A stretch of DNA of 64,000 nt from Metarhizium brunneum (lineage: Eukaryota > Ascomycota > Sordariomycetes > Hypocreales > Clavicipitaceae), in NCBI RefSeq assembly GCF_013426205.1, contig NC_089424.1, forward strand, positions 3,038,001 to 3,102,000, in the 5' to 3' direction. Within the stretch, counting starts at the first letter, position 1. Every line of letters starts with the position of its first letter. Under the pieces are notes generated by a model that was not told the origin of the DNA, searched no databases, and saw only the letters and a program-made list of their open reading frames with translations. Positions 47,001 through 58,800 of this stretch are shown here, one piece after another. Both the position numbers and the translations under genes were made by a program.

Positions 47001-47802
47001 GGAGGACTGCCATAAGATGTGGGTTTGCGACGACGGCCACTGCACTGCCCGGCCTGGCTGTACCGGTGATTGCGTTGCTCCTCCGCCTGTAAAGCCTGCT
47101 CCCGGTGCCTCGCCGGGCTCCGGTTCACCTGGCTCTGGTCCAAATGGTTCTGGCTCGCCAAGCTCCGGCTCCCCCGGGTCTGGTTCCCCGAGCTCCGGTT
47201 CGCCTGGCTCTGGTTCAAAGGGTTCTGGTTCACCCAGCTCTGGTTCCCCTGGTTCTGGTTCACCTGGTTCTGGTTCACCCGGCTCTGGTTCCCCTGGTTC
47301 TGGTTCCCCTGGTTCTGGTTCACCTGGTTCTGGTTCAAATGGTTCTGGCTCGCCGAGCTCCACCCCCTCCGGCTCCGGCTCACCCGGCTCCGGCTCAGGC
47401 AAGCCCGAGAACCACGGCAATTCCGGAAAGCCAGCAGACTCTGGCAGCCCCGCCAACAAAGCAGGCACCGGACATGTCGAAGGCCCCGGCAAGCCCGGCA
47501 ACGGCGGCAGCGCCAGCCACGAGCCAGAGCCCAACAAGTCCGGCCACAACGAGCATCCCGCCAAGCCCAGCAACAAGGCCGACGCCGGCCACCAAGGCCC
47601 CGGCGAGTCCGGCAACAAGGCAGGTCCCGGCAACAAGCCAAGTTCCGCCGGCCCCAGCCCTTCCGGCGACAAGCAGCGTCCCGCCGGCGTCAATTCCGCG
47701 ACACACCCCAAGAACACGTCGCCCGTGGTCGCTGGTTCCACCAAGCGCGCAGTCGGTTTCCACGTCCTGGCTGCCGCTGTTGGCCTGGCGCTCATGATGT
47801 AG
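44022..47802 (+). CDS. large repetitive GPI-anchored cell-wall protein with WSC domain
   Basis: Exons 44022-46303 and 46368-47802 with a 64-base intron (GTGAGT, branch CTAAC, ...ACGTAG) give 1238 residues. In order: a signal peptide (about 1-18); a small N-terminal domain with four Cys ending in a Kex2-type KR at 85-86; about 560 residues of Ser/Ala-rich repeats, then about 27-residue repeats carrying SNAT N-glycosylation sites; a WSC carbohydrate-binding domain at about 715-805, split by the intron; a Thr-rich stretch; a Cys-rich region of repeated CxGDxC/CxxGxC units; a Ser-Gly-Ser-Pro repeat; and a GPI-attachment tail (VGFHVLAAAVGLALMM). The Ser repeats are probably heavily O-mannosylated and act as a stalk that lifts the WSC and Cys-rich parts from the wall. 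This suggests adhesion or wall-stress sensing on the cell surface. The long minus-strand frames opposite the repeats are shadows. Confidence 0.88.
44772..44930 (+). repeat. 69-bp tandem repeat within the wall-protein gene
   Basis: Two exact, adjacent 69-base copies (44772-44840 and 44841-44909) and the start of a third, coding 23-residue Ser/Ala units. Exact identity at the DNA level shows recent duplication, so copy number may differ between strains. Confidence 0.85.
45450..45915 (+). repeat. 81-bp (27-residue) degenerate repeats within the wall-protein gene
   Basis: About six in-frame copies of a 27-residue unit of the form (V/A)xxWSNATSSxxS..KPxSSNxPxSS. The nearest DNA matches are two units (162 bases) apart, which suggests duplication of unit pairs. 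Most units carry an Asn-Ala-Thr glycosylation site. Confidence 0.8.
47100..47400 (+). repeat. SGSP-coding short tandem repeat
   Basis: About 50 Ser-Gly dipeptides with regular Pro, coded by a 15-18 base unit of the form GGTTCTGGTTCACCT. It lies just before the GPI end of the wall protein and probably forms a flexible linker. Confidence 0.85.
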
Positions 47803-49450
47803 ACGCCGCCAGAGTCAAGTCCAAACTTGCCCTCTGGGCACACACCATCACTAGATAGATTAGTATCCCAAACAGAATAGATAGGTCTTAATATTGCTAC
47901 TTTTATTATGAGTGTTATGTGCATTCTCTCCTTGTCAGTATTTCGTAGTCGGCACGCTTCGATGGTAGCGCAGCCTCATGCTTCCCTCGCAATTCGCCTC
48001 GCTCAGCTATTCTACGAGTGGTTTTACAACGAGACTTGCCCTTTACCCCAGGAAGCAGAATGAGCTCCGTGACGTGAAGAGCCCTGGTATTAATAGCGGC
48101 GTGACCCCAGGTCCATTCGCCTCCCCCTACGTCTTAGCGGCAGTCAAGATCTAAATGACTTTCGAATACGTCACCCTCTCTGAGTCAGTCGTCTAAATAC
48201 GCGATCCAATCCTCATAACCTTGCTTCCGTTACGCTGTTTAAATGTCCCCGAAATCCCATTGCTGCAACTAAACATTCAGCGTTGCGCCATGCTCCCCCA
48301 TACGCTATGCTTCTACACCACAGGCTGCTGTGGCAATTCGAATCGAATTAAATGAATACGAATATCGCCCGCGCCCCCACGGTAGTTTACGACTACGACC
48401 TTTACATGCGACACATTACCAGAGACGCGCATCTTTCTCCTTGGGCACATGGGCCACGTCCAGAGGTCTTCGGAAAAACATTTACAACTCCAAGAACAGG
48501 TTGGTTGGACCAAAATGATGCATATGTAATACGATAGATTCCGTTAAAAAAAGTAACTGTCATATGCCAAAACTACTTCTCCATCTGGATAATTGCTTAA
48601 TATTTAAAGCGCGAATCAGAATGCTTATTCACAATCCTCCAAAATCGCCAAGAAAAAAACAAAAGCTCCTAGACATTGCGAGCATATTGCCCAAAAATGC
48701 CTTTCCAGAGCACAAAGGGTATCACCGATAGAATCGAATTAAAAACACAAAAACCAGATGGCGGCCTGCAGAGTAGCACAACATTAGATTGCTTTTGACG
48801 AGCCTTCTGCAACCAAGCATCCTGGCTCCCGTCATCCTTGGTCATTGGCGTGTCCTCGTGGCACTGGGCTTCTCGCACCCTGTGAACAGCCCAGCTGAAG
48901 ACTTGTTGAAAAGGTGGCCAATAAAGTAGCACAAAAATATATATCCATCCAGCAGGCACACACAAGAGCCAGATATAATGAAATCTTGAGTTACCAGCGC
49001 AGCGCAATCGACGCGCGCGTGTCTTGTGACTGGTGCAAGAAATTGAACATCGAAGAGGAAGGGAAAGAGGGATCAAGTTTTGGCCGGCGCTGCTACATGG
49101 CGAGTACGCATGTCACGAGCGCAATGGCTAGAACTTGTTGATCAACGAAGCAAGAGTGAGCGTCATGTCCATTTGTGAGCGTGCGTAGTAGTCGAGACAT
49201 GTTTCATAGAGTCGAACGATGATTCGCTTCCTCTGCGGCCGTGAAGTCGTCATCATCATGGTGCATCATGTAGATGAAGTTGATAATTGCCCATGGCTGA
49301 ACAAAAATTGACAAAGGGAATGAATGGTCGACCGAAATGGCGGGATTGCCACAATAAAATGCCGAAAATGAGTGTACTGACCCAACTCGGAGTCTTTCTC
49401 ATGTCTGAACCCTTAGTCCCCCTTAGGGTCCATCATACACGAGCCTGATT
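47803..49450. other. intergenic, no supported gene
   Basis: A minus-strand frame at 48669-49076 (135 codons) has one hydrophobic segment but no recognised domain, and I do not support it as a gene. Confidence 0.45.
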
Positions 49451-49786
49451 TTACATCAGTGCAACGACCAACATGCCAGCAACACCAGCAAAGGCGACCT
49501 TGGTGGCATCGAGGACACCAGCAGCGTTATCGGGTCCTTTCGTGGCAGGAGCTGGTGCAGTGGTGGCAGCCGGGGGTGTGAAAGACGTCATCCCACCAGT
49601 AGGCGCAAAGGTAGTCGTAGTCGAGTTGGTGTCCCAGGTTGAGGTAACGGTATGGACTTGGGCGAGAGTGATGGTCTTGACCATGGTCATGGTGTTGGTG
49701 TAAGTGTATGTCGTCGTTGGTGCGGCGCTGGTATCGGCAAGAGCCAGGGCCGGCAGAGCGGCGATGACCAACTTGATCAGCTGCAT
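49451..49786 (-). CDS. small GPI-anchored Thr/Ala-rich wall protein
   Basis: A single exon of 111 residues. Residues 1-17 (MQLIKLVIAALPALALA) are a signal peptide. The middle is rich in Thr, Ser, Ala and Pro, with TTTYTYT and TVTSTW motifs and one N-glycosylation site (NST). The C-terminus (GVLDATKVAFAGVAGMLVVALM) is a hydrophobic tail following small residues, as needed for GPI attachment. It is probably an O-mannosylated surface protein. No enzymatic domain is present. Short wall proteins of this layout are common in ascomycetes; the function is unknown. Confidence 0.82.
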   Translation of the reverse strand: MQLIKLVIAALPALALADTSAAPTTTYTYTNTMTMVKTITLAQVHTVTSTWDTNSTTTTFAPTGGMTSFTPPAATTAPAPATKGPDNAAGVLDATKVAFAGVAGMLVVALM

Positions 49787-52700
49787 TTTGTGCGCTGTGC
49801 TTTATGCTCCTTGATGATTGCTTTGCCCGGAACAGAAATTGCAATGAAATCGCCAACTCGGATACCAGCCAAGCGGGCCGGTGTAGATCGTGTAGATATA
49901 TATAAGACAGACTTGGGATGAACACAACCCGCGACGGCGAGTATCGGGACAGGCTGAAGAAACAATTCCAGCAGTGACAGTGACAATCGTTGTAACCGGG
50001 TCTGGTCTGGCCGTTCCTTCGGTTGGGGGAGAGCGAGTGTGGTGGAGGGATACTTAAAGCAGCCCGACGTGTCGTCGTATGGATTCAACACAGAATGAAT
50101 GACTTGTGTGAAACGCAGAATGTAGAGGCTTTGCCAACGAAGCCGTGACAGTGGTGTGAGCGAGCAGGATGAAGCGAAACGTGGTGTCGACGAGGAGAAA
50201 ACAAGAGGCATCGACGAGACGGGGGCAACAGCCATTAGTATGTCGGGCATGGGGGCGAGCTGAGAGGGCCAAAGAGGCCAAAGAGGCCAAAGAGGCCCAA
50301 CCCAAAAATGAGGGCGTCTGGTGAGACAAACCAGAGACCAACATCGTGCCGGGCAGGGCCGCCCAACGCTCTTTCCCGTCCTGTGCACCTGCCCGCCGGA
50401 GCCAGTGGTTGTCTTCGTCGTGGTCGTGGCTGCATCTGCGCCCTGGATGCCCTGGCTGCCCTCCAATACGGCGTTGGCTAGTTCACCACCTGGGCGGCGC
50501 CTCATTGGCGCATTTTGACCGATGGACCCATGCGCCCCATGCACCTAAGGCACCCCCATGTACCCCTTGACTGCGACCATGTGTCGAAATACCTAGGCAA
50601 CAGGGCGAATTCTGCTACGGCAACCATGTCGCGTGGGCTGAACTGCGTACCAGCAGGGGACTCGGTGGACTAGTTGACTCTATTTCCCTCATGGGAAGGA
50701 ACATTGAAAGCACCAGGGCGGCTCCGCTTCCCTTTCCACGTCGTCCCTGCCAAACTGCAAAACTCCTTTCTGCGACTCGGTCCGAAACTCGCGATGCGAC
50801 AAATAACTCAACTACCTAAATTACCGCAATGCTCAGTACAGGAAAGCAGCAAGTTCTTCGCAAACGGCTTCATTGCCGTCAGCGCGATCATTCTCATGCC
50901 GCGCGACGCGCTACATAACAATCCCGAGACGTGTTCGCTAAGGCCACGTTGATGGAATTGAGTTGTGTCAAACTTGGACCGGCGCATAGTCAATTGCGTG
51001 AAACGGGACTGAGCAGTTGCGGGTGGAGCGAGTGCCGAGCACGCACTCTGCAGACTTCATTGCGACCATGTCTCTCCGTGGCTATTCATTGTTTCAGTCA
51101 CGACCCTCCCTCAGTCGAAAACCTCGACTTACACGCTCACACGCACGGACTGGGACTCGGACTCGCGCGTGGGCCAATTTGGTTTCCGCCCTCGGTTTCA
51201 AGGAGCAGACGTAGAGGGCGGGCACTGTTGTTGATATGAAAACACACTCTGCTGCTAATTCCGGTGCGAAGAGTGAAAGTCATGGTGGTTACGCCCCTCG
51301 ATGACGTTGTTTTTTTCTTTTTTGGTCTTTTTACAACGGCGAATCGCTGTTCCCATCACATGATCCTTGCTTCGGCCGACAGCATGAATGCTACACCTGC
51401 AGTCAAGTCAAGCATCATGCCCTCCCCCGCGCCAGCCGCGATTTTGCATTGCCAACTTTGAGACGGCCTCGTGGAATTTAAAATTTGGGTAATCTCCTTC
51501 TCTTACATTGATTGGGTCAATTCTCCCCGCTCCAGCGGCCATTTCCTCCAAATGGCAATTTGCGTTCCTGGCGCCTTGCCTGTTTCGGATTGCACATCCA
51601 CTCCCCCACTCAATGTCTCGATTCAATGGTCTGAATGCTTAGTACAAATATTTGCTCTACTAGTCCGAGTAGGCCAGCTTTAATACTCCTGGCTACGAGA
51701 CAAAAGACATTGATTGGATATGTCAATACATCCAGCCCATGGACTCGCTGCGCGAAAGTTTTCTGGTCGGAGTCTTGGGCTACTATCTCTTTAGCCGCGA
51801 GATGGCTCGTAGAGACTCACTTACCCGTTGGCAACTCAGTGGGCTTTTTCTCTTCCACTTAAGAAGATCAATTGATTGTACATATGGCAGAGGAGGCCCC
51901 ACGAGCCATTTCGCAGCTAAAGAGATCCAAAACCTACTACGTAGAATCCTCAACATTCGGCATCAACCGCTAGTTCCATTGAGTCTCTCCTCTCAACAGG
52001 ACAGAGGCCGTCACGGGCTCATGGGTCGATCGGATAATATCTTCTCCAGCCAATGCATCTGCCAAGCCTCGCCAAATGATGGTCAGATTGTCAAGCGAAT
52101 CGCTGGGTGGATGCCACAAAAAGAAGCAATTTCGCCTCTTGTTTGCCCCGGCTTCGTCTTACACAACGCCAAGCACATTGCATCCTCATTTCCGTTTCGC
52201 GCCCAGCTTTGATGACCATCTTCTTCAAGCAATCAAGAGGCCGGCAACAGCCCGTGCCTTGTCCCGACATGCTTCGTTGTGCTCCCATGTTTCAGGCTCT
52301 ATCAGGTAGTCCATGTTACATCGGGGTATTTGTGCCGCCATGTGACGATGGCACACATATTGTGCAGAAACATGCTTAAAATGAGATGCCCGTTCCTGGA
52401 CGGAAGCATCATGGCTCCGGTTTGACCGTGCTCCGTACGCCGTCAACGAATTACTAGACTAGAGGTTTCCATGGCTTCATGCTTCTGTGCCCACTTCTCT
52501 CACAGGACCATCGTTGCATCACCACCATCACATCATCATGAACTTCATCGTGCACGAGAATATCAGAATCCACTCCCCTTGATGATTTCCCTCTCGGCGC
52601 ACTAATAAATGGTCCCCGCCTGCTTGCTTTGGTGAAAGTCGCCATCCCAACCATCTTCCACCTGCGCCGCCCATCAAGATTGATCTACGAAGTACGGAGT

Positions 52701-54247
52701 AGATGCACTTGACTAGAGAACCCCGGTACAAGACGGCGAGCAATCTGTCGGCATTCTAGGAGGAGACAGGGTTGATTGGCGTACCGGCTATTAAACCACT
52801 CAAGCCCTTCCGGTCATGTGCCGCGCATCTCCGGAAGCAAAAGCAACGCATCTGAGACTCAATTTCGATCAGCGAGAAGCAGTCATCAAATTACTAGTAC
52901 GTAATGTGCGCTTCAGCGAGCCCCGGGAAGAAATGGGCCTGTTGAATGTCGAGAATGCAGAGAAACTCCCCATCTGGTACTACCAAGGAATCCATGTGCT
53001 ACAAGTCAGCCAAGCTTGCAGGCCAAACATGATGGTGTTTTTTGGGACAGATTCTACTTCGCCGATTGGCACACAAGCAGATAATAACCGCGCACGACAT
53101 GTCGGCTCTCTCTCTTCCAATATTTTCTTGATCCATTACCAAGAGTCTTCAGGAAGCATGAAATCGCCAATAAATATCCGCATCATGACAACACAAGTTG
53201 CATGGCAGTTGGTTGTATATACCCGATCCATAAAGGCTTCTTCTCACTCCCAAATGCGCCCGCGCGCCACATGTAAAGGAAATGCGCAAACATTCAATCC
53301 CACAAAGCTGGAACACGTTGTAATAACAGCAAAAAAACGTTTATATTCAGTCCAATGCCCTGGATTCCACATTTGCCTAGTAGCCGTCTCTTTCGCAATC
53401 CCGGTATTGACCAATACGCTCCAGTTGATCGCCGCGAGACAAGGGAACACTTTGTGAAGCAGCATTGCAGATTGTTAACCCGATGCAAGTCTCATTTGGA
53501 GGTGGAAATAGTACAAGGTGCGTATTGAGACCTCCTCTGCCGTCGCAAACTTCAGCACAGCAGTCAGGATAACACGTCAAATTTGTAACGAGCCGGAGCC
53601 GTCGCTTCTGTTTCAGCAGAATGAAGCATGCTTATTACTAAAAGTATTCAAATGCTTGACATGGGTCAGTCTTTGTCCGCAAATAGAGCCACACTCTATC
53701 GGGTTTACATGGACAACCCGTTTCCGCAGACACATCCCCGTGACCAACTTGGAGGATTCGATTTCAAGTGCGAATCATGTGTGTCCGTACGCCGTCTTGG
53801 AGCGCGCAAGGGGGCTTTGCTTCACATACACGCAGAGGCCAAACTTGATTCGATGCTCTGCATAAATTTCTACGTTTGGGATATGTACTGTACGCTGGAA
53901 TGGCGTCCTTTTCCATTGGCTTGTACGCAGGTATCAAAGACGCGCAGGCGGGCCGCTAATAGTCCAATCCTCTTGTGCTACAAGAAAGATCACTGTGTAT
54001 GTCTCCGAACATGAAAAGTAATCCGGACTTCGAGGATTGAGGAAACATAGACATGAATTGACAGGAAATTCATCATTCAGGCAAAAAACTATCTTGGGTA
54101 TCAACTGCCGTTGATAATATGGTGAAATATACAAATATCCCTGTAAATGACATCTCATCGGAAACAAAACGGACGCATCTTGAGATATTCTCAACCATAT
54201 TTGCAACCAAACAACCTGCACTCGTGTCTCGTCAGGCACTTTCTCGT
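49787..54247. other. intergenic, 4.5 kb, no firm gene
   Basis: The longest frame is 52816-53457 (+, 213 codons). It has no signal peptide, membrane span or recognisable motif, and is listed here only as a possible hypothetical gene. A plus-strand frame at 51739-52212 (157 codons) is likewise unassigned. A perfect 9-base tandem repeat lies at 50271-50297. Confidence 0.4.
50271..50297. repeat. 9-bp tandem repeat, three copies
   Basis: Three perfect copies of AAAGAGGCC, with partial copies on either side, in non-coding sequence about 0.5 kb upstream of the small GPI protein gene. Confidence 0.8.
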
Positions 54248-55876
54248 CTATGCAAGCCAGTACCATACCTTCTGCAACCAGTTCTTGGCGATACGCGGCT
54301 CTTCCATGGCCTCCAGCTCATCCATCTCCTTCTTGCCTGTGATGGCATCGATCTGGTCGACTGGGATATACAGGGAGGTCCGGAACCAAATCTTGTGGCC
54401 AATATACAAGATGACAAAAATGGGCAACGTAATGTATGCAGCCACAAAATTCTTAGCATTAAAGGGCATGAAAGTTTGGAATCCATTGGTAATTGTGAGG
54501 ACACTGACGACGCCCAGTGTAGCATACGTCGCGTATGGCTGCAGCGGGGTTTTGTAGGGTAGGCTGTCGAAGAGGTTGTTGTAGATCATGGTACGGCGGA
54601 AACGCAAGTAGGTGATCATAACAATGATCCAGGCAATGAAACCGGAGATGGTGGAGATATTGGTAAACCAGGTAAAGACTTCGGCGCCAGAGTTGGAAAC
54701 GTTGAGATAGGCTAGGAGACCAATGGACCAAGTTGCAAGAACAGCAACCCAAGGAACACCGTTTCGGTTGGTGATGCGGAACAACTTGGGGGCCTGGCCG
54801 CTGAGTGCCATGGAGTAGAGAATACGACTACCCGAGTAGAGGAAGGAGTTTCCAGCTGACCAGGCTGAGGTCAGGATAGCCGCGTTGATGATGTGGTTCA
54901 GAGTAGGGATGCCAACGTTCTGGATACCAATGACAAAAGGTGAGGCGCTTGCATCCGCTTTCTCGGCATTCAGGAGTTGAGGGTCGTTTGAAGGCACCAT
55001 GATGCCGATGACGAGCGAACCAAGGCCGTAGAAGATTGCCAGACGCCAGACGAATCGACGAGCTGCCTTGGGAATGTTGCGTCGAGGAGCAATAGTTTCA
55101 CCAGCGGCAATGGCAATCAATTCGGGCGAGGTGATGAAGGCGAAGCCGGCCGAGACGAAAGCATGCCAATATCCAAGAAAGCGACCAGTGCTGCCAGACG
55201 CCTTGTACTCAACGAAGGCTCCCGGGTCTTTCCAATAGTGAAATCCGAGCACACCATCCGATTTGGGAGCGCCACCAAAGAAAATGACAACACCAAGAAT
55301 GATGAGGCCCATGATGGTGATGAGCTTAATACTGGCAAACCAAAATTCAGCTTCGCCGAAGAAGCTGACCGCAATAATGTTGAGGAAGAGGATAACCGCC
55401 AAAACAATGGTGATCCATACCGCAATGTTGACGTTGGCACCCCAATAATCAATGATAATACCAGCAGCGGTGGCTTCGGCACCAATGAGGATGGCATAGG
55501 CATACCAGTAATTCCAACCAGCAGCAAAACCAAGACTTGGGTCAACAAAGCGATCAACGAAGTAAGGAACAGTGATGCCGCGCATTGGCAGATAGGTGAC
55601 CATTTCAGCAAGGCAGTTCATAACGACCCAGACAATCATCATCATGGAGAGGTAGGCCATGAAGAGCGGTGCAGGACCCGTGGAAGACAGAATACCTCCT
55701 GAGCCGATGAAGAGACCAGTACCAATAGCACCACCAAGGGCCAAAAACTGGATATGACGACTCTTTAGCCCACGAGCCAGCTGATCGTGCTGTTCTGCTA
55801 AGTTGTACTCGGCATTCTCAACCATTTGGCCAGCCTCCGAATCGTGAGTGGCATTTTCGTCGTGCTTCTCCATCAT
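54248..55876 (-). CDS. amino-acid permease (yeast amino acid transporter family)
   Basis: A single exon of 542 residues with 12 expected membrane spans. Landmarks: the first-span LGGAIGTGLFIGSGG at about 47-61, MVTYLPMRGITVPYFVDRFVDPSLGFAAGWNYWY, AFVSAGFAFITSPELIAIAAGE (spans 5-6 region), the PKAARRFVWRLAIFYGLGSLVIG block, and SRILYSMALSGQAPKLFRITNRNGVPW before span 9. It imports amino acids with protons at the plasma membrane; this family includes Gap1/Agp-type broad carriers, and the exact range cannot be told. Two adjacent ATG codons begin the frame; 55876 is the first. The cytosolic tail is short. No lesion is seen, and codon use is well balanced, as for an expressed gene. Confidence 0.95.
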   Translation of the reverse strand: MMEKHDENATHDSEAGQMVENAEYNLAEQHDQLARGLKSRHIQFLALGGAIGTGLFIGSGGILSSTGPAPLFMAYLSMMMIVWVVMNCLAEMVTYLPMRGITVPYFVDRFVDPSLGFAAGWNYWYAYAILIGAEATAAGIIIDYWGANVNIAVWITIVLAVILFLNIIAVSFFGEAEFWFASIKLITIMGLIILGVVIFFGGAPKSDGVLGFHYWKDPGAFVEYKASGSTGRFLGYWHAFVSAGFAFITSPELIAIAAGETIAPRRNIPKAARRFVWRLAIFYGLGSLVIGIMVPSNDPQLLNAEKADASASPFVIGIQNVGIPTLNHIINAAILTSAWSAGNSFLYSGSRILYSMALSGQAPKLFRITNRNGVPWVAVLATWSIGLLAYLNVSNSGAEVFTWFTNISTISGFIAWIIVMITYLRFRRTMIYNNLFDSLPYKTPLQPYATYATLGVVSVLTITNGFQTFMPFNAKNFVAAYITLPIFVILYIGHKIWFRTSLYIPVDQIDAITGKKEMDELEAMEEPRIAKNWLQKVWYWLA

Positions 55877-58800
55877 GATGGATGGGTGGCTATGTCAGAC
55901 ACGGGTAGCCAATGTTTCACACAGTCTCTGCTTGTTTCTGGCCGACTCCCGCGAACAATGGCCCAAAAGACTTGCGAATCTGGTGTGAGACCAGCAGGAT
56001 CCAAATTGGGCGGCGACGTTGAGGTTTCGTGACGTTGTATACGCCAGTGCCAGACAATGTGTCAACGGCACCGTATGTCCGGGACAGGGACCCAGCTGGG
56101 CAGTTGGTCGGTATCAAACGGCGGCGCTAGGAGTGAGGTGGCCCAACTTCAATGACCAACGTATTCACAATAACCCACAAAAAAAGATGGAAAAGGGAAA
56201 CACTCGATATGTATTCCGATCCGGTGATGGGTAATCGATCAGATGGAAACAAGTGCGGAGAAGAAAAGAAGAGAAGTTAGGGAAGAGCAGTGATCATTTT
56301 TTTGAGGTGGAGGGCAGGCAGTGATAACTAACGTCCGTAAAGTGGGAAGGAGGTCTGGGGACTCCGCTAGCGGAAGCTAGGTCCTACCTGCCCAGTCTTG
56401 ACACAGCCAAAGCGGGACACTTCAAAACGCCCCAAGGGCTGAATGGCTTGGGAGCTGCAAGAAAAACACGACACCACACAGCACCAACTCAATGCACAAT
56501 ACAGGATGCCCCGTCGGATGACGACCAAGTTGCAGGGCTACCCAAGCTGAACCCTGTTTATCTGACAGCAAGCCTCGAGTTGGTCAGGGTTGTGATCTTG
56601 TGGGGAACAACGCCGTCCCTGGCCAGGTCGCCACAGAATAACGCAATGAATACTCCGAAAGCCATTCAGAAGGACATCAACTCGGCTGGTTGAGGCTTTG
56701 ACATGCTGAGGGAGCAGGAAATTGACAACATTGAACGCCGATGTCATAATAGCGGGACGTATGTTCCGTACGGAGTACGGAGGACAAAGTAGGTGAGAAT
56801 GAGGGCGGACACCGAATGCCAGCCGCTGACGGAACGTTGTTGGGCCAGATGAAGTCAAGTTTGCCTCACACTGACAGCCTCAAGTAAGCACGACCAAGAT
56901 GGTCCCCCTTCGAGAGGCGACCTGACAGTCGTGACCTCAGCTACGCAATTTCAGGGTCGAGCCTGGCGAATCAGTTCCGAGAAAGTAAACCCCCACGGCT
57001 ACGGCCAGAAACGGTCAATGAGAGAGGGAGGCGCAATCATCTGGCCTAGGTATCAATGGTTATCATTGTACTCCGTACTACGTACTATGTACTATCGAAA
57101 TGAGGCGTTTCTGGAACAGTCCCACCGTTTTCCAGAAGTGACCCAGCTCCCCCAGATGCTGAGCCAATACCCAAAGAGCACGCGAGTCGTACCACCAGAA
57201 TCATCCTGGCATATCTTGCAAGCCTTCTTAGCTGCGGAGAAGTGCGGAGCCTATTCACGGCCCTGTTGTGGCGAGCCAGTGGGGATGGAGCATTGCAAGG
57301 ATTGCCTAGACTCTGTGCTTATCTCAATTTCTCCAGGTCATCCGTCGAAACGAGCCTAACAACGTGGGCGACGGCCTGTCTCAAAACCGATGCCCACCTG
57401 CCACCGACGGAAATCCGAGATGCTTGCCTCGAGAGTTGGCATTTGTGGGCACGACAACGAGCCCTTATCTATCCCACAATACGGTCAAACATCTCAAGAC
57501 GAAATCCATGTCCTCATTTCATATTCAGTCGTCCGGCTTAGCCTGTGGCTCTAATAGCAGCATCATACATAGCCTACTCGCAAGGGAGTAGCCGGAGGGC
57601 GCATGGCCACCCGCCATGGCATGCAGGTTCAATATTGGGTGCTGGTGGCTTGCACCGAGGTCGTGTGGATGACGGATATCCCGATGAGCCTTCATCTCAA
57701 ATGGCGTTTGTGGCACTCACATGGGTGGCAGAGAAAACACCGATTACGGCAGGCTGCCGAGTGTTTTCTGCTCTCCCCTTGGCGCCGACGTCGTGCAATC
57801 CGTGACAATGACTCAACAATGGCTCCCCGACATAGTCCAGATATTGTGTGTCCACATCTTAATTGTCGTGAACAGGTATCACTGCATTTGGGGCGCCAAG
57901 GGTCACAAGTCGGCCCACCCAAGCCGAACTGCACAATGCAATTTGGGATTCTAAGCTGGGTGTTGCGTTTACAATAAGGGCTGCGTACTGACAGTTCCCA
58001 CACTTTGCAACATCACCTTGAGTCTCCACACAGCTGCTGATGCTCATGGCCGACACAAGCCGTCAGACCAGACGCCACCAGGGAGCGCGTCCCTGTTAAC
58101 CCCAGCAAATCGTCCACACGGCCCCATGCTCCAGATTGAGGTCGAACTTTGGCGTTGGGGTTGTGCGGCATAATCCGGTTCACTAGACACGTTATTTTCA
58201 ATGCAAGAGTGGCCTCAGAAGTGGTTTTTCGTGAGGAGATACTGAGCACTGCCGAGCACGGAGCACTCCCTGGTTCAAGACTGATCACATGGAGTACATA
58301 CTCCGCACTCCATACTCCGTATTTCCCCCTGGGGTTCCCCCGCGCGTCTACAGCCACCTTTATTCAGCTCATCACTGGTGTGCTTGGAGCGTGCAGGCAG
58401 TATTCTTCCAGAAGCTCGCCCACCTGTGGCAGCCTCGCGTGAGAGTCACTCAAAAGTCAAGACAAGCATGCTCTCATGCTCATGACGCGTTCAGCCTTAC
58501 GGAGTACCTTGGCAAGCAAGCCCCAGCTATCGGCAATCACAGTTGGAATTCAACCGACATGTTTGCAAAGCCAAAGTCTCACGAACAAGAGCCAATTTTG
58601 GTACCAGTCGCCTCATCTGCAACTTAGCCTCACTCCGGTAGACGTTGTATCTCTCCACCGCGCATGCTGCTTTACCATCCCGCCTCCACAGCCTAGAACA
58701 ACTCTTCTTTTAACGTTGGGTGGGTCTTGACACGATATTGCGTACTTCACCTTGCTCGGTCACTGATTTGTCAATGCAGTCGCGAGACGGGCCACAGGGA

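Noticed and set aside
46706..47924. Minus-strand frames of 311 and 330 codons opposite the wall protein
   Set aside because: They are shadows of the SGSP and Cys-rich repeats; the plus strand has the signal peptide, WSC domain and GPI tail.
52816..53457. 213-codon plus-strand frame as a confident gene
   Set aside because: Long enough to note, but without recognisable features; kept only as a possible hypothetical gene.
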